From positions 2,672,501-2,736,500 of the forward strand of contig NC_135550.1 of the NCBI RefSeq assembly GCF_964340395.1: a stretch of DNA of 64,000 nucleotides, read 5' to 3'. Shown piece after piece: positions 1 through 28,708 of the stretch (its first letter is position 1; every line of letters starts with the position of its first letter). A model generated the notes under the pieces. It worked only from the letters and a program-made list of their open reading frames with translations, was not told where the DNA came from and made no database searches. Both the position numbers and the translations under genes were made by a program. The stretch is from Glandiceps talaboti (Eukaryota; Hemichordata; Enteropneusta; Spengelidae).

Positions 1-1858
1 GCTAAGGAATTGTAGGCCTGATTTCGTATTTTTTTTATCATATGGTCTCACCTTTTATTTATATCGTGTGGCTTGGAGACCTTCCTCAACTCCCCCCAAC
101 AGGTCAACGACCTTTTGGTTAAAATTGTATAGTATGGTTAAAACAGCAAGCAGAAAACATATAACATATTGCTTCTCGGGGGACGCCACCACTATACGTA
201 GTGCGGTGTTAGATGGCATTGACAATTTTGTGGTTTACATAAGATGGAGTTTTCAAAGTAATTCACCCTCAGCCAAATTTTGCTAACATTGTGTGTTTAC
301 GTTAAACACGATCTGTCAGTCTTTTTACCTTTTTAAGCCGTGGACAAACAGAGCGTTTGTGAAACACTGCGCCGCAGTTTCCCTAATCCCAGGCCTAAGG
401 CAGGAAAACATCTAACAAGCAAACAACGAACATTATTGTTGTTATGGGTCGTCACTGTGACGTCAGACGAAAAGCGAGCTGGCCAACGTGTCTGTGCTTT
501 AAACAGGCCTTGTTCTTCCCAGGTTCTTTCGTTATCAAATTAAAAGCTTTAAGTTTGAATCAACATGGACTTCAGCCAACAGGTTTTTTTTTTTAAACTT
601 TTACCACCAAATCTTTACACCCGTCGTTAACTTTATTGTCATGATTTCCCCCAATCAACCTGACACTAGCCAGTTCCAAAAGATTAAGAGTTACCTGAAT
701 CAATCACATTCATTCATCGCTGTTTCAATAGTTACTATTGAAGTTGAATCAATCTTTAAAATCTCAACAAGACTGCACATATGAGCTCGCGAATCAACAA
801 TTAGAATTTTCTTTTGCGACTTTGTGTAATGTCTTTTAATTTATCCTATACAAATTATATTTTGCTATTCTCGAAAAAAACAAGACAGACATATTGACTG
901 TATAAACACGTAAATAACAACTAGTAAATGTTATCTTTTTATCGGAGCCGTAGTTTTTATCATATCAAAGTAACCCTCCACTGTAAAGTTCATGTTGTTG
1001 TACACAAATAAAGAACCAGCTTAGTGTGTGTGTGTGTCTCCCACGGGGTATAACGAATGTATGTATGTTGACATGCAGAGGTAAAATATGTGTTAACACC
1101 TCACGTAAACCCTTCCGGCAACACTCACACCTCCTGAGCTCTCGTCACGTCAACATGTTAAACACGCCGTGATATTTCCCATTTTACACGTATCTGTCAT
1201 TTTAGCATGATTGTAACTTGTCTTCGATTTTCACTGCAATCTTTCCCGAATTTACGGTGTTGACTGCAATCTTTCCCGAATTAAGAACAAGACTGTTGTG
1301 GAAAACACAACAGAAATACTCCTTCAAATTAATGAACACAAGAAATGTACTAAAATATGTACGTAAACAGTGACGTAATGATTGAAAGTCATTGAATTTC
1401 ATACACATATGGACGTTTGATACCATCGTTGAAGTTGACTGTGTTGTTATCAGTGTCTAAATGAAAGTTTGCTTTTCTTGTTGAAGGCTTTATGTACTAT
1501 CTCAAACTCTGAGTGGAGAATCAAGACATTGATAAAATAAAGGTTCATTTACTCGTGACAGCCTTTCATGCAACGTATTAAACATCCAATGGTTCCTTTG
1601 TATTGGAATATGTGTGAAAAACTGACATATAAAGAAATGATGAAATGTACAATTTAATTCACTTTGAGTTCATTCTATATAAAGACCAAAAACGCAGCCA
1701 TACTTTGTTAATTTCCACCTCTACTACGAAGGTTGGTTTTGACTATTTCATCACCGTGATACGAAGGCCAGGAGGGAGGTGGAGATTAGTAAATATTGGT
1801 AATACAAGATGAAGTACTTCATAGATTGTTCATGACTTGACTTGGCTACTTGTGCACT

Positions 1859-2022
<164 letters not shown>

Positions 2023-2567
2023 CAGAGAGATTTATCGTTAAAGGCCATTGACTCTATTGTTTATGCACATTGAGTGATCTTTCATCTCTCCGTACACTAT
2101 TATCTCCCTGCTTCTCTAATCATTGTAATGATCACGTACTATGACAGAACACCTGACACAGCAGGTTTGTTTACCTAACTTCAACACCTGAACCATTGTA
2201 CATTTCACTATATAGCCACACAGACAAAGACTTGCCTGTTATGAGATGACAAAGATCATATTGAATGATGTGACTTCACCGAGAATAAACTTTTGATGGT
2301 TTTTTATGTAAGAAAACCTATGATGGAATTATGTTGATATTTCTGGTGATTTTCAAAGGAGGAGATTGTTGTTATGCATTTCTTACACGTTGTCACTCGG
2401 AACGATAGAACAGTGTCGATGTTATAAAAACCTGTTCCATTTCTGTTCAATATCCGCTATTCATTTTCTTGTTTGAAGAAAAGAATCAACAACTATAAGG
2501 TCGTTAACATTTCAGTAATAATGACTTCGAATTCAGCAATCAACAATTAGAACAATATACAAAGAAA

Positions 2568-2790
2568 ACATACATACATACATACATACATACATACATA
2601 CATACATACATACATACATACATACATACACACATACATACACACACACATACACACATACATACATACATACATACATACATACACACACACATACATA
2701 CATACATACATACATACATACATACATACATACATACATACATACATACATACAGACATACATACATACATACATACATACATACATACA
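2568..2790. repeat. (ACAT)n microsatellite with AC interruptions
   Basis: About 220 bases of ACAT tetranucleotide with short internal CACA blocks. Open frames of Met-Tyr-Val-Cys on the other strand are repeat artefacts. Confidence 0.97.
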
Positions 2791-5700
2791 TTCTTTACCA
2801 TATACATTAAGCATATGAAAACATCAAAATACATTCCAAAATTAAGTAAACGCGTAATAGATTAAGCTAACCTCACAATTTCTCATCGAATACAATTCTT
2901 CAGTGTAATGGGTTCAACGCCCAACTCCGGGTGGTTACACAAATGCCGTGTACTCCTCAAAAACACGTGTTTACCATTTTAAGGAATGCTGTAACCCTCG
3001 GGGAGCTGCACGATAGTGGAATGCTGTGACCCTCGGGGAGCTGCACGATAGTATTTGCCACGATTTAATTCAAAATACCACAGAAAATATGAAAAACGGT
3101 TGTTGTTTTTACTTTTGTGGTTTTAAAGAAGGACACTTTTTTTTGTATATTGTGTCGCAAGCTCTCGACATTTCTTCATTCAGGGCAGGGATTCCAGTAT
3201 CGAACAAAAGCCAAACTTAGTAATAGGCCATAGTAGGTGTGATCAAAGTTACATTGACTATCTTGTTGCGGTAGATTCTAATAAGTTCCATATCTTGCGT
3301 CTAAAACCCACACCTAAATCATGATGTAATCAATCCTGTTTCAAGAGTTTGTAACGAAAAACGATAAATTTACAAGATCATTTAGTTAAAATTAGACCAA
3401 GTTGATCAATGGTTACATTTCAACGATCGTAACCTGAAATTTGAAGACTAATATTTCAATACTAGTTTTGTACAACGGTAAACCGTGACTGTCCTCTCAA
3501 ATTACTGACATTTTTAGGGGAAAAGAATGAAAATGGAAGGTAAAATCAATTTCCTACCAAATTTAGATTTTAAACGATTATTAATTTTGCGATCCATTAA
3601 TTTTTACTGTTGTATGCTAGCAGCATGCTTCATTTTAGCTATATAAATCACATGTGTAATGTAACCGGGATTTCCTTTTAACACCGCAAATGACCAATTA
3701 GACCAAGCACCCTCCAATTTCACCCTATTTATCCTTTATAATTATTTCCATGGAAACTCTTTCCTTCTCCGCAATTTTAATGAGAAACACAAAATCATAC
3801 ATAGTTACTCAATGTCAAAAAACTTGCGATGACTGACATTTTGTCGCTACTAAACTTGATAACATCATATTTTTATCGAAGTTAGGTCATCGTCCATGCG
3901 ATCATTTCATTAAAAAAGCTGGAATCTGTATTGTTCGATCAATCAACTTTTATATACCTTCAGGAAAGCTTTTGTAAAGTGTCAACTTGTACAAGGTTGT
4001 TTCCGCCTTGGTTTGTACCCCAAATGATACCTGTTGATTTTTTTGTGTATAGTTCACGAACAGAGTGAGGTGTTTCCTGTAAATACGTATTACATGGTTC
4101 GTTGGGCATTAAACAACCCTTGTTCATACATGACTGTCTACGTAACTACCGTTTGACAACGGACACACTTTACGTAAGGGATTTGCAAAAAGAGAATATA
4201 AAAAAATAAAACAGTGGTGTTTTGTAACTTTTTTGTTGTATAATAACTGAAGATGTAATGTGTTATTGTTTCCCGGGTCTAACTGAAAATTTAAGCAGAC
4301 GACAACTGGACTATATAAGTTTAACGACGACGAAACCGGAAGATACCCGGAATTAAAAACATTTACAACAACGATTTTCTCTCGTATGGATTTGTATGGC
4401 AATGAAAGTACCAGCACCATATTAACTAACTAACCAACCAACCAACCAACCAACCAACCAACCAAACAATGCTGCAAATATTAATTGTTGAACAAATGTC
4501 AAAGGAAGAAGAACATATATAGATATAATGCGCTATTCAAAATGAATTTAAATCTGTCGTTGGCTCGTATAACGGTATAGGTCATAGCATTTACGATGAT
4601 TAAACCGGAAGTGCCCAGGAAACCATTCGAATGCTATCCGTTCTTATGTTATACACATCCTTTCCAATTAAAGCGTGACGGTTGGTGTCCTTCTTATCTC
4701 TCATTAATTATTACGTCCCAAATGTGCGTGGTTTTCCTCTTCATCGTCACCTTTAAACATTTTTTTCCGCTTTATTGTTTAATTGATACTAATACAGGGT
4801 ATCGCTCTCTAGTCAGAGAATACGGTAGACACAATACGAAGGTTTGGGCATGATATTTCCTTCCAACTTGTCGGTTCATTATAAACGCGCCAAAACATTC
4901 CGCCCGTCACCCTGTTTACGACATTCTTTCGTACGAACTTGCATCCCGGTCAAGAATTGATGTTTTGTACAAACTATATATATATTTATATAATTGAATT
5001 CACTATGTAATATTTGTATCTGTCGACAACCACAGTATGATAAACACGGTGTGACACTTCGAGTACCTTTGCATGTGCTGTTAATATCACTTGAGCTATT
5101 TCTTTTTAGAATTGAGCGAAATAGCTCCCTGCCTTTCCCATTTGAGGTAATTGTAGCTACATGTTTACGCCGCAAACATCATTTGCATTTTCTTATTTGC
5201 CGCTCCTTTAAATTTTCGGCAGTATGAGTCCTTTTCGTCTGAGTCATACATATGTATAATGATAACGACAACGTGAAAAGTGCAAGTAATCATCACTATA
5301 TAGGTGACAGGCACGAATTGTCATACTAATAATGTTTGTGGTATTGTTATACAGTTGAAAAATCAATTGACATAACCCCTTATTGTAGGCCAGTGGAATG
5401 ACTTACTAGAGTGTCACGTGCAGTACGTACTCATTGATAACTTATCGTCGTTAAAGCATAGCTTCGTAAAGTAGTTTCAAAAGTAGAAAAAATGATTTTG
5501 TATAAACTTATTATTCACCATTCATTTCAACTGTAAACTGTTCATGATGATTGCAAATGTTTTTATGTGTCAATTTGAAAGTTCTAATGGGTTTTACTTT
5601 ACATAGCCATGGCGGAAATTTCCATGGTTTCATCGTGACGTCACAGCTTGATTAAAAAACACGATAACCTTTATTTGTACTATATATAACCATTTACTTT

Positions 5701-7097
5701 CTATCGTTAGAAATGTTTTAGTGTTCTGCTAAACTGTGCATGTTGGTGTCACACATTTCATAAGGCATAGTCTGGCGGTCCCCGTTGAAGACATAGTAGG
5801 GTGTAAGACAGCCAGCCGACCTACATTCCCGGTAAAGTCATCGCGCTTCGATATATACTTGCATACAATACATAAAAACACCTCCGTGGTTAAAAAATCG
5901 ATTCCGTGGCTAGAATCAGGAACCAGCTACCAGTGTTACTTTTTTTATGTGCTTGAACTGAGCCAAGTTCAGTGTTTGTCCTTATAACAATCAACAGCTA
6001 CTTGTCAAGTTTATTTTGATTGTTGTTAAGGAGGTACTTAACACGCTATAAACGGACGATAATGGAAATAGCGGTTGTCGTATACCCATGAAGGCTGGTA
6101 TGCACTGGAAAAGTTAAAACGAGTGGGCCTTTGCTTCGTCGATGTTATTGTATGACTGAATAGACAGTCCAAAAATAAGACAAGCAAAAGAGAAAAAGAA
6201 TTATATGTAAGGCATGGTTATAAAGGAATTCAACCCGCAGACGACAATATAATAGTGCATTTATATAATAGTGCATTGTTGCCTGAAAAGATTGGAATCG
6301 ACAAGGTCGTAGACACCTTGGAGGTGACTGGGATAATATCAGCGAGTAACTTGAGGTTATTCAAAGGACCTATATACCGGTTTGCTTTCTTCGTGGCTTT
6401 GAGAACTGTCGATAAAAAGAAAATACACCAGCGAGTATATGATCAGACACTGTTATTATTGTTTGCAGTTGATGAACGATAGAATAATACAGCACTTTAC
6501 AGCAGTTACTACTATATACTTTGTTATTCAGTTTGAAAACCAGCGTACATAAAAGTCACACGAATAGTATGTCCCTATGACCCTAAACAGATATGTCCCT
6601 ATGACCCTAACAGATATGTACGGATTCTTTTCTCATGTTAATATATGAAGGCGCGGTTTTATTGAGATTTTGACCGGCCGCCTACGCTATTTGCAACAAG
6701 AAGTGTCGCGACCCCGGAACCTGTTTTTTTCTGTCCTCAGCAAAAACGATCGGGTCTGAGTGCGTTAAAATGTTTTCTAAGCTATTGCACATACATAGCG
6801 CCTAAATGGTATAGAATGTCTGAGGGAGCAAAAATCGCCGGAATTCCGGTGGACTCTGCCACTAGAACCCCCGCCGATTTCAGAACGAAGAGTCTGAATG
6901 GAAGCTGACTATGATATGCTTGTTTTCATGTTTTACAATACAGCGTTATTACTGTGAAGAAATGCAAGAGATTCGCTTCTCAAACAGTGAAAGATGTTTT
7001 CCCAAAAGTGATTAAAGGGAAGATTGACGACAGAACGTTGTCACGAGAACACTAAAACGACGACACGTCCGTCGACCGCCACGTGCGATTTGTTCAT

Positions 7098-7182
7098 GAT
7101 TAATTGATTGATTGATTGATTGATTAATTAATTAATTAATTAATTAATTAATTGGTTGATTGATTGATTGATTGATTGATTG
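7098..7182. repeat. (ATTG)n/(ATTA)n tetranucleotide tract
   Basis: ATTG units change to ATTA units and back to ATTG, giving a compound microsatellite of about 85 bases upstream of the thrombospondin promoter. Confidence 0.9.
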
Positions 7183-7969
7183 GTCGATTTCTGTCGTTTT
7201 AAAAAGACAAGAAATCCGGTATCCTCATTTCATATTCTGACACTTAGGGTTGAAAACAAATTGTTACATTAAATTTGTAACTACCTGCTTTACCAAAGAT
7301 AATTAACACATATTTCCCCCAAACAGGGTTGATCACAACCCGTGACCATGACAAATTTGTAAAATATATGTATTTTGGGTGTATTGGCATCTTTACTGAA
7401 TGAAACATCAAGTTTGGCTGTCAACGTCATCAACGCCTTATCGGAAATTCTGCCTTGATGGCGACCCTTGAAACAATGGAAGTCCAATTATGGCAAACGG
7501 AGCAAATGTTTTTGTAATAGTATATGATGTGTGTAGCATACATTCTATAAACAACCTCTGACTATGCTACTTTGGAGACGGGCTTGGAGAGATGAATATC
7601 CAATGCGTAGGTGTACACAAGCAGGCAATCTTACTGGTCAAGAGCTGTGAAATGCTCCGCCTAGTAGGACCGCCCATTTCCCGTTACTGACTATGCGGTT
7701 TCGAATGATGCGAAGTATGCGTGGTATTTGGATAAATAATGCCCGTTGCTAGTAGTCTTAAACGTAGTCAGATAATAGCTGGCGTTCAACAATTGGCTAT
7801 AATGGGCTGTACTATGTGGTGTTGACAGGAACTGATGTCGACTATCTGAAGAGGGCAATGATTCACTGCCCCCTAGGTAATGTCTGAACCTAGACTCTTA
7901 TTCATATTCAAATAAGCACTTCCTGAACGCTATGACTGACATCTAGTCAAGAACCCACCTTATTTTCTC

Positions 7970-8006
7970 TATATAAGCACCCAGATAAGGCTACACGAAT
8001 TCAGTA
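7970..8006 (+). promoter_or_regulatory. Candidate core promoter of the thrombospondin gene (TATA box and initiator)
   Basis: TATATAAG lies at 7970-7977 and an initiator-like TCAGTA at 8001-8006, so the likely start A at 8003 is 33 bases after the first T of the TATA box, a canonical distance. It sits about 260 bases before the first ATG of the thrombospondin. The start site is inferred from motifs only. Confidence 0.55.
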
Positions 8007-8261
8007 CACAAATAGAATCAATCTGTGATAGTAGCTACAAAACAGCCGAGTACAGGACTTTAAAGACACACGTTATCGCTACCTTAGCAAGAACTACTGG
8101 ACCAAGTGAGTGGGAACCAAACAACGTCTCCGGCAACTTCATTTTCCAACATACCCGGTACTTCAGATTTGTGAAAACTTGATTTGTAATTCACAAGGAT
8201 ATTATTTCTGTTTCTACTTTCAGATAGATATAGTACTTCAAATTCAAGGTTGTCCACCGTA
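8003..8261 (+). other. Probable 5' UTR of the thrombospondin gene with a small intron
   Basis: From the inferred start the leader runs to the ATG at 8262. A good donor (GTGAGT at 8106) and a pyrimidine-rich acceptor ending at 8223 would remove a 118-base intron and leave a non-coding first exon of about 103 bases. Vertebrate THBS1 also has a non-coding first exon before the signal-peptide exon, which makes the arrangement plausible. This is inference. Confidence 0.45.
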
Positions 8262-23174
<14,913 letters not shown>

Positions 23175-25490
23175 ACTATGGTAAGCTCCCAATTTATGAT
23201 TGGATCTACAAATTTTAATCAGCATTACATTTTTGAATGTCTATTCTTGTTTATACACGATAGTAAAACTGGCGAAATTCTATACTTTTATTCTTTATTG
23301 TCATTAATATCTGGAAAGTACACAATGTCAAAATGTCAGCAAATTAATCAATTTTTGCTCTGTTATAGACATTTATTGTACAATGGTTTCTTTGAAAACC
23401 TCCGTTTATGGGTCAAAGCAAACACGTGATACTTGATTAGGAAATTACATTACGGTTGTCATTATGATTTTAATTCGGAAAGAGCTATTTCACGACATTA
23501 CATTTTATTGTAACGTACTAATGTACATTAGTAAATTAATAATGATGCTATTAACGTATACACAATTATTCTAATATTTTGACGCAGAAGGGAGGTTGTA
23601 ATTCATTCACTTGAGACAACTAGTAAAGTTGCTGTGTATTAATTGATGAATTTGTCAATTAATTTGCAATTTTTCGTTCTCCCTCTCTCCTCTACAGGCA
23701 CACTACAACTACGAGAATATTTTAGTGTAAATACATCGTTATGTATCGAACCAAAGAAGATCCGGTCGGCTATAAATATTGTGTGTGTGTTAGTTCCAAT
23801 TCGTCCACTAGAGTACATACGTCGAGTTAGTTTCCGCCCAAAACCAGAACAAGCTGCATGTGATCACAGTTTTTCCTTGTCTGTGATGTGATGTGATGTG
23901 ATGTGATGTGATGTTTAAAATACGTTATGTAACGCCAGTAGTGTGAGGTGGACCACAAAACTGGTGAATGCAATATTTATTTTTGTATATTACCAGCCTG
24001 GAATACGGTGAAAATCGTTGATAACCCGAGGCTTAAGCGAACCGACAAAAGCAAGATAAAAAACAAAATATATCAATATTTATTTAAAAACTCTAAAACA
24101 TACTTATCGAACCTGAAGTCGTCAATGTTGCTTCTGAGGGAGATGTTCCCATAGTAACCTTGTTTGGAACATTTATATATTTTGCAATCTGTACAATCTT
24201 GAACTTTGAACTGTGATCTTTCAAAAACAAAGTTATTTTTTCGTGTTTCTCTATAAAACTTGACTCTTCGTGCGTTGCGAAGCTTTGAAGATAAAATGGA
24301 GCTGTATAAATTCTGTCCTTGTATTCTGGAAGAACTCTATTTATTTATATCAATTTAAAGTGTTGTTGTGACTGCTCTAAGACAAGGCTGTTCAGTTTAA
24401 TAGATGACAGTGCTCTGTATTTGTTCTATGTTCTGTTCTCTGTCAAAACATTAATCTGCGCTGAGAATGTTACTTGCTAGTATATACTATTATGTCATGC
24501 CTGGACAATGTTTGTTTATATTGTGATCATGCGCAGTGTGATAGTGATATGAGATTGTATACCGCAAAGCGGTGATATCAGCAAAAGCAGAAATTTTGGT
24601 TATTATTCAATATCATCATTATTTCCCGTTATTAGTATCACGTAACAATGTGTTGGAATTTTGTGTGTGAAACAAATCAGTAATTTTAAAATATTGAAAC
24701 AGGGTATGAATTCAACTCTTGATTTTGAGTAGCTTATAACGACAAAGAGGGCAACAATTAGAAGCCAATCCTCGCAGTCTGCTTGCCACTTTCAAAAAAG
24801 TACTTAATATATATGAAACATGTTTATTTTACCTTAAAGTGCTGCTTTCTTAAGTTTTTTTATGGTGCTAAAAAGTATATATTATTATTTACCCCCTTAG
24901 ATATTATTATTTACCTCCCAATATATCGTATTATTTACCCCATTATATATTATTATTTACCCCAATATATATTATTGGGAGAAAGTTTGTTCATTTTGTT
25001 CCGTCTATGATTCTTCATACAAGAAATATCAAAACTTGAAGTTGAAACATACTAGGCTGCTTTTTGTGTACATTGTCATGAAATCTACATCCAGTCACTT
25101 ATTCTATTTATATTCGTCTTAACATATTTATTAAATAGATTCCATATTTCTTCAATTATGAACCATATAGTAATCGTATAAAACTTAAATGTATTAGTAG
25201 TGGTTGTCAACGTCACTTTGATTAATTGTATATTTGGGTTTGATATTTGTTTGTCATTATATGTTACTAGTAATACATTTTTGTATATTGTGCATGGTGC
25301 TACCGTTATTACTATAATATAGAATTCATATCAATTTGTCCTTTTTTGCCTTTCTGTTTTTGTTTCATATTTTGTTTTGTTTTTATTTTTCCAGATTTGT
25401 TTCTTGACATGACACTGCCAATTTTAAGAAATGTGAGACATTTTATTGTCATTGTTGTAAAACTGAATAAAATTCAAGAATTGTCAATTA
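23175..25490 (+). other. Probable thrombospondin 3' UTR with AU-rich elements
   Basis: About 2.3 kb of AT-rich sequence with no further coding resemblance lies between the stop and the AATAAA at 25466. It contains ATTTATTTA at 24078-24086, ATTTATTTAT at 24339-24348, a GTGAT pentanucleotide run at about 23884-23912 and a short degenerate TATTATTTACCCC repeat at about 24876-24980. Long AU-rich 3' UTRs are known for vertebrate THBS1 and suggest a short-lived, inducible mRNA. Extent is inferred. Confidence 0.5.
25466..25471 (+). terminator. Candidate polyadenylation signal of the thrombospondin gene
   Basis: AATAAA follows a run of T-rich sequence typical of a 3' UTR end. It lies about 2.3 kb after the stop. 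Other weaker signals occur earlier, so use of this one is unproven. Confidence 0.45.
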
Positions 25491-25654
25491 TTCATAGACT
25501 CTTTAGTTAATATTTTTACTCCGTCGGGGAGATTTTTTACTCCGTCGGGGAGAAAAAACAAGAGAAATGAATGAAGATAGAATGGTTTATCGATACCCTC
25601 TCATCTATTTTGGGTTTGTTAATCTCTAAAAAAATCACGTTTACACCAAAATCG

Positions 25655-25746
25655 AGAAGAAGAAGAAGAAGAAGAAGAAGAAGAAGAAGAAGAAGAAGAA
25701 GAAGAAGAAGAAGAAGAAGAAGAAGAAGAAGAAGAAGAAGAAGAAG
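25655..25746. repeat. (GAA)n trinucleotide tract
   Basis: About 30 uninterrupted GAA units. The poly-Arg and poly-Leu open frames over it are artefacts. Long GAA/TTC tracts can form triplexes. Confidence 0.97.
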
Positions 25747-26448
25747 GGGTTGTACGAGCATTTTCTTGCTTCAAACGGAACGTCATTCAGGAAATAGAGG
25801 TACTTTCATAAATTGTGGGCTCTGGGCAGTTATTTCACCATTACAATGCACATTTGGGGAGTTATTTCACCGTTACAATGCACATTTGGCACGATTGGCA
25901 AGAAACACCTGCACATCTCTAGTGTTATCATACTAGTCTACCGTTACCCCATGAAATTAGCAGACATGCATATTTATTATATGTACTCTGGATATTCATA
26001 ACTCCCGAGTGATTATTACCCCTTGATAAATAACCATCATGAATATTCAGCCTGCATCTAATAAACTTGCATGCCTGCTTAGATTAAGTCTGACGAGGCA
26101 ACAGTGGACCAGTGGCAGACCAATAGAGGTGACATAGAGTATCAGCTTCAAAGGGTTGCTCTACAATCGTGCAGACTTTATGTGATATCCCACTGTAATA
26201 ACAGTTTTCCTGCGGGGTTGGGGTTAACAACATACACATGCAGGACATTAGAAAATCTTTTATAAGCGCTCTCTCGATCTGTTCACTGGCAAATCTTTGC
26301 CTGTGCCCAATTCCAGGCCTTGCACATTTTGAACACCCTGTCCGTTTTTGTGTTGTTGGTTTCCTCTTCTCTCTCACGCGTCGCTTCTTTTACCAGCCCC
26401 CTCTCAACCCCATTATGTTTATCTGATCGCTGTAGCGTATGCTCTCTC

Positions 26449-26590
26449 ATACATACATACATACATACATACATACATACATACATACATACATACACAT
26501 ACACACACACATACATACATACATACATACACATACACACACACACACACATACATACATACATACATACACGCACGCACGCACATACCC
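26449..26590. repeat. (ACAT)n/(AC)n/(ACGC)n compound microsatellite
   Basis: ACAT units alternate with CACA blocks and end in CACG units. Apparent open frames across it (Thr-Tyr-Ile-His) are repeat artefacts. Confidence 0.96.
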
Positions 26591-27135
26591 ACAAATGTCC
26601 AAATGTTGAATCAATATCTTTATGTATTACAGCATGTTACACATTATATAGAAATTGTGACTGTCTTAATGTATCATAGTATGTTACACATTTATGTAGA
26701 AAAGTTAAAAAACAAAACAAAAAACTTTACAGTAGAAAAATCTGCCAAAAACCTGTGTATTTCATAATCGTACACTGAGTTCCTTTTTTTGTTTAGATTA
26801 CCGAATTAGATAACTACATCAAAATCACATCATGAGTATTTCTAAGGAAATATTTTTGTGCTTTACACTTCTTTGCATGCACCATTTTGATTTTAAGATT
26901 TCTCTATCTTGCCAGAATGCATACTACGTTGTTTCTCTTGTTATTATGGCAAAGTTGCCGACTCAGAGAAAACTAGCGCCCTCTAACATTTTGGTGTTTT
27001 TTTAAAATGTTTTTCTTAACCCACCATAGTTAGTGTTCATTAGAGAATAATTTTTTAATTTCGACGAGCTTTTTCTATCAGTCTGAAATCAGTAGAGTAT
27101 CTCAAAGTTTGAATAAATATACTTGCATACATAGA

Positions 27136-27141
27136 TTTATT
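27136..27141 (-). terminator. Candidate polyadenylation signal of gene 2
   Basis: TTTATT on the plus strand is AATAAA on the minus strand, about 590 bases after the gene 2 stop. Low certainty; the intervening 3' UTR would contain the ATTC and CT repeats. Confidence 0.3.
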
Positions 27142-27423
27142 TGAATGTTTGAGACAGACGTCTGGCATATAAGGTTTGATTAATGACACAGTTTTATAGT
27201 CGTCTTCGTTTTGTGAATTCAATAACGATGAAATGGCTGGTGAGTACATTCAATATTGCATTTGAAACCACGTTTAATTTTTCATCCCACGTGCAGTATA
27301 AGCCCTCATTAGCAAGCTCGTCAATGAGCCACTTTTAATTTAGTAAACCAGCAGTCAGTCACACAGTTCGTTGATCGGTCGGTCAATCTATCTGTCAGAC
27401 AATCGGTCTGTCGGTCGGTTGCT

Positions 27424-27557
27424 CATTCATTCATTCATTCATTCATTCATTCATTCATTCATTCATTCATTCATTCATTCATTCATTCACTGACCGACCG
27501 ACTAACCGAGCGCGCAAACGACCCGCCCACCCGCCCACCCACCCACCCACCCTCCCT

Positions 27558-27637
<80 letters not shown>
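27424..27637. repeat. (ATTC)n, (CCAC)n and (CT)n compound repeat
   Basis: ATTC units at 27424-27488, then CGAC- and CCCAC-rich sequence, then about 76 bases of CT. Short GGTC-type repeats flank both sides and are inversely related (GGTCGGT before, ACCGACCGAC within). Confidence 0.95.
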
Positions 27638-27639
<2 letters not shown>

Positions 27640-27727
27640 GGTCGGTCGGTCAGTATCGATCGGTCAGTAAGTCAGTCTGCATTGTACAATAACCCAAGGT
27701 TGTTTCACTGTGCCTTTGAATTCCAAG

Positions 27728-27803
27728 TTACTCTAATTCTACTGGGTTATCAATTCCTCTATGTTGTTGGCGATTGTGTGTGGCTTCCTGTTCTAGTCCC
27801 AAC
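27728..27803 (-). CDS. Gene 2 exon 4: cytoplasmic tail
   Basis: Read on the minus strand after the acceptor TTTTAACAG, it completes Lys116 and encodes LGLEQEATHNRQQHRGIDNPVELE then TAA. It is polar and charged, fitting a cytosolic end. The phase fits exon 3 only if the GTACGT donor is used. Confidence 0.62.
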
Positions 27804-28660
27804 CTGTTAAAATACGAAAAAGAAATTTGTATATTACATGGCAAGATATATCGTACATCAGGAAACTAGTAAGAATTGGTTAAATAGTTGAATTGATAGT
27901 CGTACACGGTTACTTGGCTCGAAAGGTGTTCATTTACATGATGTAAGTAAAAACACTGCGTGTACCTTTAACACTTACAATTACAAATAACAAAATTTAA
28001 GCAGAATTAGCCTGTGATATATTTCGTTATGATGTTGGCTTCCTTCAAATAGACGAAAGGGAAATCAAATTTTCGTTGGGAAAATTGCCACAAAACACCA
28101 AACTGAAGAAAATCAGCAGTTGTAGTGAATATTTACTAGTGAAGTTTGTAAAAATCACTTCGCACATATTTATTCAGTTATTTGTAATAAGGTCAAAGGT
28201 CAAAGACCCCAAACGTACTTGTCTTCTGCTTCCACTGCCTTGCTACAGAATTTGCAGAACACACACATAATGACAGTGAAAGTAGTTCCGACAATTAGTA
28301 ATACATAGAACGCTGATAGCAGTATCAATTTTAATGGAACCTCGTCATCTGAAAAAAACAAACAAGCAAACAAAATTCTGAAATGTTTTAAGCATTATTA
28401 TATTTCAAGAACGCTTCTGGGGAGAAAAATAATGACCCTGTTGTTCAGAATATAACCAACTTTTTGTCGGTGTTGTAAGAAAGGAGAGAGTTTAATTTTC
28501 TCGACCTATTTAATAGTATCGTTCTTGAAATCTAGTACCGGTATGTTTTCTAAGTTACTAGGTACCTGACACACACCTTATACTAGATCGATGCAATGAA
28601 AAATACTAACAGTGTCAACAGCGGGTACTGGGTGTTATTTTCATAACATCTCTCATTTTC

Positions 28661-28708
<48 letters not shown>

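Larger units (their letters stand above)
25491..27120. other. Intergenic DNA between convergent genes 1 and 2
   Basis: No coding sequence recognised. It holds a GAA trinucleotide tract (25655-25746), a 31-bp direct duplication at about 25829-25890 and an ACAT/AC microsatellite (26449-26590). The open frames here are repeat products or random. Confidence 0.7.
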
